Part shown: positions 22,755 through 32,694 of the stretch, one piece after another | Numbering within the stretch: the stretch's first letter is position 1 | How the letters are laid out: every line of letters starts with the position of its first letter | Assembly (NCBI GenBank): GCA_964017065.1 | Contig: OZ024788.1 | Location: 590,727-654,726 of the forward strand | DNA from: Haliclona indistincta | Taxonomy: Eukaryota; Porifera; Demospongiae; Haplosclerida; Chalinidae | Length of the DNA: 64,000 bases | Direction of reading: 5' to 3' | Notes under the pieces: model-generated | Database searches by the model: none | The model's input: the letters and a program-made list of their open reading frames with translations, nothing else | Told to the model about the DNA's origin: nothing | Translations under genes and position numbers: made by a program

Positions 22755-23977
22755 CTAGGGGCTTGTGATAACAGGATGGCACACACTACCTGTGGCAGAG
22801 CATTCCAACACAAGCTCCTTCTCTCCAATGAATACCTGCAGCACTCCCATGGTCTGGAGTGAACCAGTGGCTTCTAATATGGCCATCTTCAGCTGCTTCA
22901 CTTCACTAGTAGAACACAGCCAGGTGACCGCGATGCAACCATCTTCAACTTTAGAGAGATGGAGATGGCTACCAGAGACACCAAACAAAGCAACAAGCTG
23001 CTTTAGATCTTGAAGAGTGTCATTACCCCACTTTTTATTGAGCTTTAGTTTGATAACAACCTTCCCTACTGATAACTTAGATGATGTGGCAGTTGCTGGA
23101 AATAGTTGTTTAAACTGGCTCACAGTAGCACTGGCCATAAAACGCTGATGCTGTTGTTCGTACTCGTCTACAAGCTGTCTAGTGGTGGCACTGCATGAGA
23201 TAGAATGAGCAAGTGAATGTGACCTACTGCACAGAATCCTTACCGAACATCTTCAGGAAATATCGAGCAGAGTCGTTTCAAATAAAATATATTAAAGAGT
23301 GATACTTCCTCCTCTATGAGAGTGTTGAAGTGTGACTGGAAGCTGTGATCATCAACTGCTCTACGGAACAATCGTGGCAGGAACTTGACAAACTCCTCTT
23401 GTGCCTCAGAGTTTTTGTGAAGCTGCTTTTCATAAAGATACAACAGATTAGCGAAAGCAAACCGTAGTTCAGCTAGTTCTTCTACTAGTGCATTAGGTAC
23501 CTCAACTTGCTCTAGAAATAACACATGTATTATAGTAGGTCGATACAGTTAGTGCAGCATACCTTCATCAGTGCTGCTTGAGGCTGATGGCTGCTGCATA
23601 GACCTGATCGAGTGTGTCAGTTCATCTAAACAGAGAGAAACAGCAACGATCAACATTCTTCAACTAGCGCTGGATGGTTACTGCTAACCACGAAGACGAG
23701 ACGCGATCTGTGCTTGGTTGGTTTCTTTCAGGATCTGAATGATAGTGTGGTAATTTTCGTTGTCTGTGTTCACTTGTCGCTGAAGGTAACCGAGGAACGT
23801 CTCCGCTTTCTTGTACGGGTCCGTCTCGTTAGAGCATTCCGCTCTCTGACGATCTGTTATGAGATCTCTGCTCAGAGCGGCCGGGAGGAGAGCAGCAGTG
23901 TCAATGCTGTTCACTAAGTAACTGAACAAGTGTTTTATAGCCTCTGGTTCAGCGGCAGGAGCACCACGTCCAGCCAT
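22755..23977 (-). CDS. CARD-domain protein (351 aa)
   Basis: Four exons join in frame on the minus strand: 23977-23689, 23625-23563, 23511-23244 and 23190-22755 (1056 nt), phases 1, 1, 2. Residues 1-96 have the six-helix leucine pattern of a caspase-recruitment domain (IKHLFSYLVNSID..., LITDRQRAEC, KAETFLGYLQRQV, YHTIIQILKETN, IASRLRG). A serine-rich linker follows, then a helical segment (ELAELRFAFANLLYLYEKQL). The C-terminal 110 residues look alpha/beta with SKLSVGKVVIKLKL, GCIAVTWLC and GVLQVFIGEKELVLEC. I recall similar C-terminal modules beside death-fold domains in sponges, but cannot name it. CARDs mediate homotypic assembly in apoptosis and innate immunity. It sits between ApoL-like copies D and C, on the same strand. 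The first intron donor (GTTAGC) is weak. Confidence 0.7.
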
Positions 23978-24059
23978 TGCCTTTTTATAGTGGGAGGGGG
24001 TATAGCGGCCAGGTACGTACCCTTTAGCTGGAAATGTGGCCTGTCTTTGTCTACTAAAA

Positions 24060-24145
24060 ACAAGACATTAGCGGATAAAATTTTCACGAATAACCTGCAA
24101 TTCTCGAAATTCGCGAAAATAATACTTTCTCCCTGCCATCAGACA
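24060..24145. repeat. TTTTCGCGAA-type repeat fragment
   Basis: AAAATTTTCACGAATAACC and GAAATTCGCGAAAATAATAC resemble the longer block at 46501-46693. Probably a scrap of a common inverted-repeat MITE; it lies just upstream of the CARD gene. Confidence 0.4.
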
Positions 24146-24254
24146 GGGACAATTTGCAGGACAAGAGACATCATCACAGCTACCAAGAGTAAATACTAGA
24201 AGAGAGAGTATCTCGCTACTTTTGCATTTAGAGGTGACCAGCCTCACCTCTATG

Positions 24255-24985
24255 CAACAGATTCCTTGTTTCAAGAATCTCCTTTGGAAAAGATGGATAG
24301 TCCTATAGTCCTTTGCAAGTCCTTCAACTCACTCGATTGCTTGTTCAGCAGTTTTGACAAGACTTCTGGATACCAACCAGTCACCTACGTCTGCACCTGC
24401 CATAGCGACAGCACCAGCTCCCCCCGATGATTACACCTACATGGATTCAATAAATATCACAATAATTGTTGCAAAGCTAAATTCTATACTGTCTAGCTAC
24501 CGGCTGCATGTCCACAACAACACACACATCCATACCATTGCTAATCTAAAATCCACAGCTTCTACTCAAATATCATCCTGGACTATTTTTAAACCTGGTA
24601 CTATTTGTAGGCCAAAGCTGGCTCCAGATTTGACAAAGCTCAGACCAAACCCAACAATCCCAAGTACGCTTCCAACTGTTGCTGCACTAGCTCCAGCAAC
24701 CTTGAAATAGTGGGCGGTTTCTGATAGCTGTCTTCTACTTGCTTTTTTATAGCTTCAAGTAACACAACGTCCTCTCCCCTGGTCAGCCATTTCTGTAGTT
24801 CAGACTTCAGTTCTTGGATCGTTTTGCCACCTTCTTGGAACCTGGAGTCACCAATTAATGGTATACAATCCTTTTCAACCTGGAACACAAAGCATTCAGT
24901 AATTATTATTCTTGCATGCTAGCTGTTGTTGTTTTTTTTCTTATACTTTCTGACAAAGATTCTGATGAAGATTCAGACATTCCTT
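24255..24985 (-). pseudogene. Apolipoprotein-L-like copy C, decayed
   Basis: A first exon (MSESSSESLSES, about 24983-24948) and exon 2 (from about 24880) are readable, with CIPLIGDSRFQEG typical of the family. A frameshift near 24715-24700 breaks the hydrophobic segment, which continues in another frame. Exon 3 (about 24440-24255) is truncated in its middle and no exon 4 follows; the CARD gene lies there instead. The upstream block with the STAT-like palindrome is retained at 25140-25180. Confidence 0.7.
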
Positions 24986-25729
24986 TTATCTGCAGTCTTT
25001 GGTGCACATGCTAGAAACTTGGAGCGAGCGAATTACTAGGAAACCACTAGATATAGTATTCTGCAACAAGTGAAATCTAATTTGTCAATTGTTGATTTAT
25101 TATAAGTCTGTATTATGAATAATTAAGTTGCTAGAATAAACATCAGGTTTTATTGGGATGGGCCACAGCTTCCAAGAATCAGTACCATGGCTGACCTTTT
25201 ATATTCATACTGTCACATACTTGCTATGGCAGCAACATACAGATTGGCTGTAAGCATGGATTAAGGCTGGGTTCACTGTCATGCTGAGTTAATTCATAGT
25301 ATCACGATTATTTTGGTAAATATAATTATGGACTATTATAGGTTTTCAGCCAAAAATAGCACTAAATCTGATAACAAGTTTCAAAAAGAATCCTCTTTCC
25401 ATTTATGAAGTAACTGACTGCTAGTGGACACTGTCAACATAATGATAATCGTACGATTGCTCAACAATTTTTCGTTTGTAGGAGAGGTCACAGCACACTA
25501 GACTACACTACAGTTAATAAAGGACCAACTACAAGAAGGAGAAGGTGCCCTTCTTGTAAAACAAGGAGGCGGAGCTGTTGGCCAGGCAGATGTATCTTGC
25601 TCATGATAAGCGATTAATTAACAATTATTACAATGACAGTTTTTGGGTGGTGTGAGTAGATCAATTTGGCAGTAAACAATGACTAAGAACTAAACACTAC
25701 TAAAACTACAGGTAATAATTAAACTAGAT

Positions 25730-26075
25730 GGTGAACCACCAGGGCTACTTGGTAGTGATAAGAGAACACCAGATGGTGTTTCTCTGGATCCTTGGAGAGC
25801 AGGAAAATTCTTGGCATGGGACGCTACCTGTCTTGATCTCTTTGCACCCTCACATAGATTTTTAGCAATACACTCTCCCAGGGCTGTTGCAGAGAGGGCT
25901 GAGGTACTTAAGTCAGAAAAATGTAAGACCTTCCTCGAGGCTAGAGCCTCACACACATTACGTTTCGTCAAAGACCGGAAGATGGATCAGAACTCTATAA
26001 ATCAGCAATTTATATTGTTCAGCGTCTGGCAGTGGCGATTCAAAGAGGTAATGCTATACCTATTGCTGGAACTCA
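25730..26075 (+). mobile_element. Retroelement ORF tail remnant (copy 2)
   Basis: The plus strand reads [20 protein letters not shown], then [35 protein letters not shown], and in a shifted frame [20 protein letters not shown]. This order resembles what I recall of the C-terminal end of invertebrate reverse-transcriptase ORFs. No catalytic domain remains. Same position relative to the array unit as copies at 16980 and 31490. Confidence 0.55.
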
Positions 26076-26654
26076 TTCAGATATTCTTGTTTGCATGCAT
26101 ATTATTGGCAGCAAAAAATAAACAAAAATAAAAACTATGGGTGAGCTCGAGTTACACATGTAGCTGTGATCAAGTAACATTAGCTACAGCAAAAAAATTA
26201 ATTATTAATAATTATATTATTCAATGAAAAAGATTAGTTGTACAAAACAAAGACTAGTAATAATAAACAATAGCACTAAGGTGCAAGAAAAATACATAAT
26301 GAAAAAAAAAGAAAATAAGATAAAAGCAATTATTTTAACTAAAACTATCTACAAAAAGTCAAGAAAACAAGTTAAATAACAAAGCAGGAAGTGTGCCCCT
26401 TATTGTTATGGCGTTCCCCTGTTGAACTGCTTTAGTCATTCTATACAAAAATCCTTTTTTATCTTGTCTCTGTGTTCCTCAAGCGCCTTGATCATCAGCG
26501 CCAGTCTGTTAGCTTTGTTGGAATTGGATCCTTGACCAGTTCGGTGCTTGTGGATGTCATAAGACCCTTTGATAATGACAAATAGGTCAAATGGTATAGC
26601 AACTGAATCGAACACCACTCCAGCAATGCTGAATCCTCCGGCAATAGTGTTGAG

Positions 26655-27096
26655 CAGGGTTGGGGCGAAGTACTTTTGAAAGTATTTTAAGTAAAGTACA
26701 AGTACTTTCAGAAGTACAATTACAAGTACATAGTAAATTTTGCCTTGGGACTTAAATACAAGTACAAGTACAGTTTTAACTGTGAGCTTGTCAAGTTTGT
26801 TGGAGGAATGACTTCATGTTTATGCATGTCATTTCACAGTTCACACTATTATTTTATATACCCAAAGTCCAAAAATATGTTTAAAATGGCTAATACGTAC
26901 ATACTTATTGTCTGTATTGTTACTACATTGTTAGTACATTGTAAGTATTCAAAGTACATTCATAATATATTTAAGTACAAGTACAAGTACATCCATAAAG
27001 CTGAAATAGGACTTAAGTATAAGTACAAGTATGGCAAAATTGTACTTAAGTGTCCTTAAGTACGTACAAGTACCAATGTACTTGGCCCCAACCCTG
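26655..27096. mobile_element. hAT-type MITE with AAGTAC repeats
   Basis: Ends CAGGGTTGGGGC and GCCCCAACCCTG are perfect inverted repeats, flanked by a perfect 8-bp duplication GTGTTGAG (26647-26654 and 27097-27104). Eight-base targets and CAGGG ends are the hallmark of hAT elements. The interior is mostly AAGTAC/GTACTT repeats and has no transposase. Relatives with similar ends lie at 45850-46071 and 52147-52247. Confidence 0.9.
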
Positions 27097-27310
27097 GTGT
27101 TGAGACCTGAAAACGCAATCCTAGCACCGGCAGCAAACCTGCCGATACCGAAGATAGCATCGGCTGCACTATCAGCAACCTTACATCCATTATAGAACAT
27201 CCTTATTGCTTGGCTGCCTAAAAAATACAAAGTTAAAATTTTAAGTTATGCTAACAAGTGCTGTCTTCAAAATTTCATTGACTAAACTCTTGTCAGCAGA
27301 AGTTGTGGCA

Positions 27311-27314
<4 letters not shown>

Positions 27315-27352
<38 letters not shown>

Positions 27353-27416
27353 AGTGTGTATGAGTGTGTATGAGTGTGTATGAGTGTGTATGAGTGTGTA
27401 TGAGTGTGTATGAGTG
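27315..27416 (+). repeat. (TG)n microsatellite followed by (TATGAGTGTG)n
   Basis: A TG run of about 33 bases leads into six or seven copies of a 10-base TATGAGTGTG unit. The same intron position in copy A (32529-32577) has only the TG run, so the 10-mer expanded after duplication. Confidence 0.85.
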
Positions 27417-28379
27417 GCACAGCTAGTTCTCAAAACAAGATCATAATTATTTTTATGTTATTGCCAAAATAATAAATTATTATTAATGACTGAAGCACAA
27501 TGAGTACACAGCCATTATTGTATAATGAATCAGAAATAATTACTTTTGCCTTGATTACATCATACACTTGCTTGCAATCACTCCATGTTGCTAGGTTATA
27601 ATGCTCAAATCTTACACACTGCTTAGTGCGTGCACTTCAGTAACCGCAATGATAAAGTGCACACAGCATAATGTCTTTGAATTGAGCAATAGCTGATGTT
27701 GCTTCATTTATACTGAACACATCAAGTTTTGTGGTAACAGTTAATAAGTTGTTTCTGTAATAATAATTATAATGGTAGCTGTATAATCAATAGGTGGAAC
27801 TGGTTCATAATTATAGCGGAGTAAACAGGATCAAGCTTGGTTTGCCTATCATGTATGCATGCTCACACGAAGAATGGTCTCTAGAAGAAATCCATCAACA
27901 GCTACATGTCCAAGTGAGTGATACAGGCAGACCAGCCAAATATAATCATTGTCTCATTTGTGCAATCAGTGCATCGGTTTAATGTTGACTTGATAACAAA
28001 CCTAGCTAGCTCTATGAGGGATAGTTGGATAAAAATTACGGGAAACCACAAGAGAAAATGAGCCTTTTTGTGAGCATCAATGCATGCACAATTTAGTGGA
28101 AGGTTAACAGCAGAGAACTGACTTTCAATGACAAATCAACACCATGGCCACTGACCGTTGAGTATGCATGCTTACATAATGATAATAATGTGCATGATTA
28201 TGTCTAAAGAGCTAGCTAGCTGCTGCATTCAGTATTGAATTGGTACATAGCTGACTTGCATTCTATAGGTACCTCTGACTCTGAGCCAGTTTCATATCAC
28301 GAATCATGAATGACATTATAGAAAGGCTTAGGCAGTTGCGTAAGAGGCGGGGCAACACTGGGAAGGGTGTGGTCAGATT

Positions 28380-28677
28380 ATGTCAACAACGCGAAGAAGG
28401 GACGTTTTGAAGCTCTTCAAACAAGTATGGCTGACCTCTCTTGAAACATATGACTCCCTCTTCTCTCATGCAGCTGCTCTATATGGGCAGGGACTATCCA
28501 CTAGGCTACCATTACTTCAGAACAAGAGCCATGGCTGCCTTCAGAAGACACAGAGATGAGAAGGATCCTGAACAGATACAGCAACTGATCGATAGAGGCT
28601 GGTATGTAGTCAGAGAGATAGAAGCACTTTATAAACTTAAGAAATATCGCACACTAAAGAGACGATACTATAACTAA
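28380..28677 (+). CDS. ETFRF1: ETFRF1/LYRM5-like LYR-motif protein, duplicate copy (82 aa)
   Basis: Two exons, 28380-28424 (MSTTRRRDVLKLFKQ) and 28474-28677, join at LFKQ|LLYMG across a 49-bp intron. The product has the LYR-family pattern: LYMGRDYPLGYHYFRTR, DPEQIQQLIDRGWYVVREIE and the basic C-terminus KYRTLKRRYYN, very like vertebrate ETFRF1 (LYRM5). That protein regulates the mitochondrial electron-transfer flavoprotein by removing FAD. Length is normal. The copy differs from that at 36640 by few residues (HRDEK against HKDEK). The 5' flank lacks about 17 bp just before the start codon relative to the other copy. It lies within intron 3 of ApoL-like copy B, on the opposite strand. Confidence 0.85.
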
Positions 28678-28932
28678 TAGCTAGATAGTTGTCATGACTT
28701 TGTGTATGTGCTTATAACTTCAATTTTGATCATGAAACACTATAGACTTGATAAATTTGCTCAGATACTTACAAATTATCAGCCGGGTGCTAAAAATTTT
28801 AAATAAAGATAGTCAAAATTGATCACTTGTCAAACCAATCATTATTTTTTATACACATACTTGTGATGGTTATTATAAAAACAGCTCTTATTAATAACTA
28901 GTCTATTATTGAAATGAGTTTAGTCTGCAATG

Positions 28933-29344
28933 TTAGTTAGTGTCAACTGCTTCAAAGTACGATGACGGCACGTATCCGAACCGTCCATCCAGCAGCCCCT
29001 TCGCCCATCCACCATCACACTGCTCTATAATACGCACGATATCTCCCTCTTTGAACGACAGGTCGTCATCGTCTTGTTGCTGATAGTCGTACAGCGCTCG
29101 CATTGGAGTGCCCTCTTCATCTTCATCTTCCTCTCCATCCTCCTCGTCCTGCTCTTCTTCATTATCAGGACTAGCTGTCTCTATCTCTTGTTCTTCTTCT
29201 TCGGCAGGTTCATCTTCATCTGGTGGAGGGGATGGTGGAGGGGGCTCCTGCCATTGCATGCTGGTGGACTCGTAAATATGTGAGGAAGAGTCAGTGACTA
29301 ATGGAGGAGTACCCAGACTACTGGTCTGAGAGGTGGTGTCCAGA
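28933..29344 (-). pseudogene. Duplicated last exon of PACSIN (SH3 exon) without the rest of the gene
   Basis: Nearly identical to the final exon of the PACSIN gene at 37197-37608: an acceptor preceded by a CT-rich tract, a Pro/Glu/Asp-rich linker, then an SH3 domain (ALYDYQQQDDDDLSFKEG ... YVPSSYFEAV) and stop. No F-BAR exons exist nearby. The duplicated block runs into the N gap at 29768. A few substitutions keep the frame (EEGTPMR against DEGIPMR). It could still be expressed if spliced to an unseen upstream exon; more likely a duplicated fragment. Confidence 0.8.
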
Positions 29345-29767
29345 CTAGAGAGAGATAGAGAGAGAGGAAGGGAGAGGGAGGGAGAGAGAGAGGGAGAGAG
29401 AGAGAGAGGGAGAGAGAGAGAGAGAGAGAGGGAGGGAGAGAGGGGCGGAAAGTAAGGAATGGATGGAGGATGCAGAAAGCAGAAAGTGAGCTTTGTTGTG
29501 GGTACAGAAGCCTGAGCTCTTAGGACCAGCTGACATCTTATCAGCAGGTGCAGAGATGGTTATCAACCAGAGAAGCATGCAACAAATAACAGTAGGCGTG
29601 TGAGAAGGGAGACAGCAACACATATATCACTGACAAACTAAGTGAGATAAATAATTGATACTAGCAGCTTGTGGGGTAGCAGTGAAGTCAGGTGTGTGTG
29701 TATTACACGAAAAGGGATGATGGCAGGGGACAAAATGAAGCATTACGGGGAAGTGTGAGGTGTGGTA

Positions 29768-29967
29768 NNNNNNNNNNNNNNNNNNNNNNNNNNNNNNNNN
29801 NNNNNNNNNNNNNNNNNNNNNNNNNNNNNNNNNNNNNNNNNNNNNNNNNNNNNNNNNNNNNNNNNNNNNNNNNNNNNNNNNNNNNNNNNNNNNNNNNNNN
29901 NNNNNNNNNNNNNNNNNNNNNNNNNNNNNNNNNNNNNNNNNNNNNNNNNNNNNNNNNNNNNNNNNNN
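29768..29967. other. Assembly gap, 200 N
   Basis: Exactly 200 undetermined bases separate the duplicated ETFRF1/PACSIN block from exon 3 of ApoL-like copy B. A round number suggests a placeholder size. The right edge of the duplication is hidden here. Confidence 0.98.
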
Positions 29968-30787
29968 TGTCTCACTTTTAAACCCTAAAGACCACATTTT
30001 TTTAAGAATCGTCTCTTGTGGAAAAGATGGGTAATCCTTTGCAAGTTCTTCAACATTCTTTTTCAACTTTACAGCATGTTCATGCATTTCAAGAAAGCTC
30101 TCTCTGTCTCGCTCCATTGCCTGTTCCGCTGTTTTGACATGACTTCTGGACACCAACCAGTCACCTACGTCTGCGCCTGCCATAGTGACAGCACCAGCTC
30201 CACCAATGATTGCACCTACATGGATTTCATAAAATGTAGTAATTATTGTTGAAAAGCTAATTGTGGACATCCACAATCCAGTGTGAATACAAATCCACAA
30301 AATTTCGGTCAAATTGTCATTTACCTGGTATTAGTAGGCCGAGGCTGGCTCCAAATGTGACAAAGCTCAGACCAAATCCAACGATTCCAAGCACACTTCC
30401 AACTGTCGCTGCACTAGCTCCAGTAACCTTTGAAATACAGCGTTTCTGATAGCTGTCTTCTATTTGCTTTTTGAGATCTTTAAGTAGCAAAAGTGTGTAC
30501 TTTCTTATAGTCAGCCATTCTGGTATTCCAGAATCTAGTTCTTGAATCGAGTGAACACCTTCTTTGAATCTGCAGTCATTAACTAATGACTTCAGTTGCC
30601 TGTTCAGCAGTGCTACACGATCCTGCATGCAACACACGGTAATGTTTCTATATCATGTGTCATGCTGTTATTTTTCTTACACTTTCCGATGAAGAATCTG
30701 ATGATTCTGATAAAGGTTCAGTCATTTCTTTATCTGCAATCTTTTGTCCGCATCAACTCATGCACTGAAAAGAGCGAGCAAAAAAAG

Positions 30788-30857
30788 TTTATATAACGGA
30801 ATCTGTTTGCCACATAATGTGCAGAATTATGTAAGTGAAATACTGCAATCTGATTGG
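30788..30857 (-). promoter_or_regulatory. TATA and CCAAT box promoter of ApoL-like copy B
   Basis: TTTATATA at 30788-30795 and CTGATTGG ending at 30857 (plus strand) give a minus-strand TATA box about 63 bp and a CCAAT box about 130 bp upstream of the start at 30725. Same arrangement as copy E. Confidence 0.6.
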
Positions 30858-31084
30858 TCGATAGCAGCCAGTCCAATAATAATATGTTACTAGAATAACA
30901 GATCAGGTTTCAATGGGATGAGCCATAGTTTCCAGGAATCTGTAATGTAAGTTACCAGCATTTACAATGAGGGGTTGATTTACACTAGTAAGTGCAGTGT
31001 CTATTCATTATTGTCTGTCTGTGTGTGTGTGAACAGATGTGGTAATGAAAATGCACGTGTAACAATTACAGTTTAATTCAACAA

Positions 31085-31280
31085 CCCCATTGATTCATGA
31101 ATCTTCTCTTTTGGAAAAGATGGATAATCCTTTGCAAGTTCTTCAACATTCTTTTTCAACGTTTCAGCATGTTCACACAACTTAGCACAGCTCTCTCTGT
31201 CTCGTTTTGACATGACCTTTGGACACCAACCAGTCAGCACCTGCCATAGTGACAGCACCAGCTCTGCCAATGATTGCACC
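31085..31280 (-). pseudogene. Stray ApoL-like exon 3 fragment (second copy)
   Basis: The minus strand reads KRDRESCAKLCEHAETLKKN and VEELAKDYPSFPKEKIHESM, matching exon 3 of the array genes, but the start is rearranged and no partner exons follow. It pairs with the fragment at 16765-16960, including the flanking GT-rich sequence. Confidence 0.65.
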
Positions 31281-31489
31281 TGGCATTAGTGTTGGTCATA
31301 ATAATATAATTTTCCTGGGGACGAGACTACTTCAATGTAGAACACAATCATTATTTTTTTCTTTTGTCCAATTATTTTTTTGTAGATTTGAACCAAATTT
31401 ATTGAGAAAGCTGATGGAATTGAATAAATTTTGACTATTGCCACCAATATTATACAATACTAAAACTACAGGTAATAATTAAGTGCCAG

Positions 31490-31880
31490 ATGATGAACCA
31501 CCAGCTAGGGCTACTTCGTAGTGATAAGACAAGACCAGATGGTGTTTCTCTGGCTCCTTGGAGAGCAGGAAAATTCTTGGCATGGGATGCTACCTGTCTT
31601 GATCTCTTTGCACCCTCATATAGATTTCTGGCAACACACTCTCCCAGGGCTGTTGCAGAGAGAGTTGAGGCACGAAGTCATAAAATATAAAGATCTTCCT
31701 CGTGACTATATTGTGTTTATACCAATTGCTGCTGAGCCTTTGGTTCACACACATTACATTTCATTTAAGATCTAGGAAGACAGATCAGAAGTCAGACAGG
31801 AGAGCCTAAATCAGCTGTGTATATTGTTCAGCATCTGGCAGTGGTGATTGAAAGAGGTAGTGCCATATCTATTGCTGGAA
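31490..31880 (+). mobile_element. Retroelement ORF tail remnant (copy 3)
   Basis: Reads [39 protein letters not shown] and later pieces of the VQHLAVV region with frame shifts. Homologous to the remnants at 16980 and 25730 and in the same place relative to the array unit. Confidence 0.55.
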
Positions 31881-32045
31881 ATCATTCTTTAATTAGATAG
31901 TCTTGTTAATAATTATTATTAATGCCAGCAAAAATGAATAACTACGTGTGAGTTAGCTGTGCAGCAAAAAATTATTAATGTTACATTAAAGTATCACATA
32001 GTGTGCAATCACAGTATGATGAAAGTCACTCATTTTTGTCAACTT

Positions 32046-32526
32046 CTAAGTGGTACTAGTGCCTGCATCATTGTCTGATGTGTCTTCTACATGTTGTATA
32101 TCAAATTCCTTTTTAATCTTGTCTCTGTGTTCCTTAAGCTCCTTGATCATCAGCGCCAATTTGTTAGCTTTGTTGGAGTTGGATCCTCGACCAGTTCTGT
32201 GCTTGTGGATGTCATAAGACCCTTTGATAATGACAAAGAGGTCAAATGGTATAGCAACTGAATCGAACACCACTCCAGCAATGCTGAGTCCTCCAGCAAT
32301 AGTGTTGAGACCTGAAAACGCGATCCTAGCACCGGAAGCAAACCTGCCAATACCGAGGATAGCTTTTCCAGCATCGACTGCACCATCAGCAACCTTACAT
32401 CCATTATAGAACATCCTTATTGCTTGGCTGCCTAAAAAATGCAATGTTAAAATTTTAATAAGTTATGCTAACAAGTGCTGTCTTCAAATTTCATTGACTA
32501 AACTCTTGTCAGCAGAAGTTGTGGCA

Positions 32527-32578
<52 letters not shown>

Positions 32579-32636
32579 AGCGGCACAGCTAGTTATGCCG
32601 AGGTGGGAGGAGCCACGAGGCATACAGTAGTTTGTT

Positions 32637-32694
<58 letters not shown>

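Larger units (their letters stand above)
26436..30725 (-). pseudogene. Apolipoprotein-L-like copy B, broken by a hAT MITE in exon 4
   Basis: Exons 30725-30681 (starts MTEPLSESSDSSSES), 30622-30325 and 30215-29976 are open with good splice sites, phases 0, 1, 1. Exon 4 (27217-26436) is interrupted at 26655-27096 by a 442-bp element. Without it and one target copy the exons would total 915 nt (304 codons), so the gene was intact until a recent insertion. Reading into the element gives about 50 foreign codons and a stop near 26949. Intron 3 (27218-29975) contains an entire ETFRF1 copy, the last PACSIN exon and the N gap, so the exon linkage across the gap is inferred. TATA and CCAAT boxes are at 30788-30857. 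Family features are as in copy E. Confidence 0.7.

Noticed and set aside
25690..25971. Minus-strand ORF of 93 codons
   Set aside because: Antisense of the retroelement tail, which reads sensibly on the plus strand.
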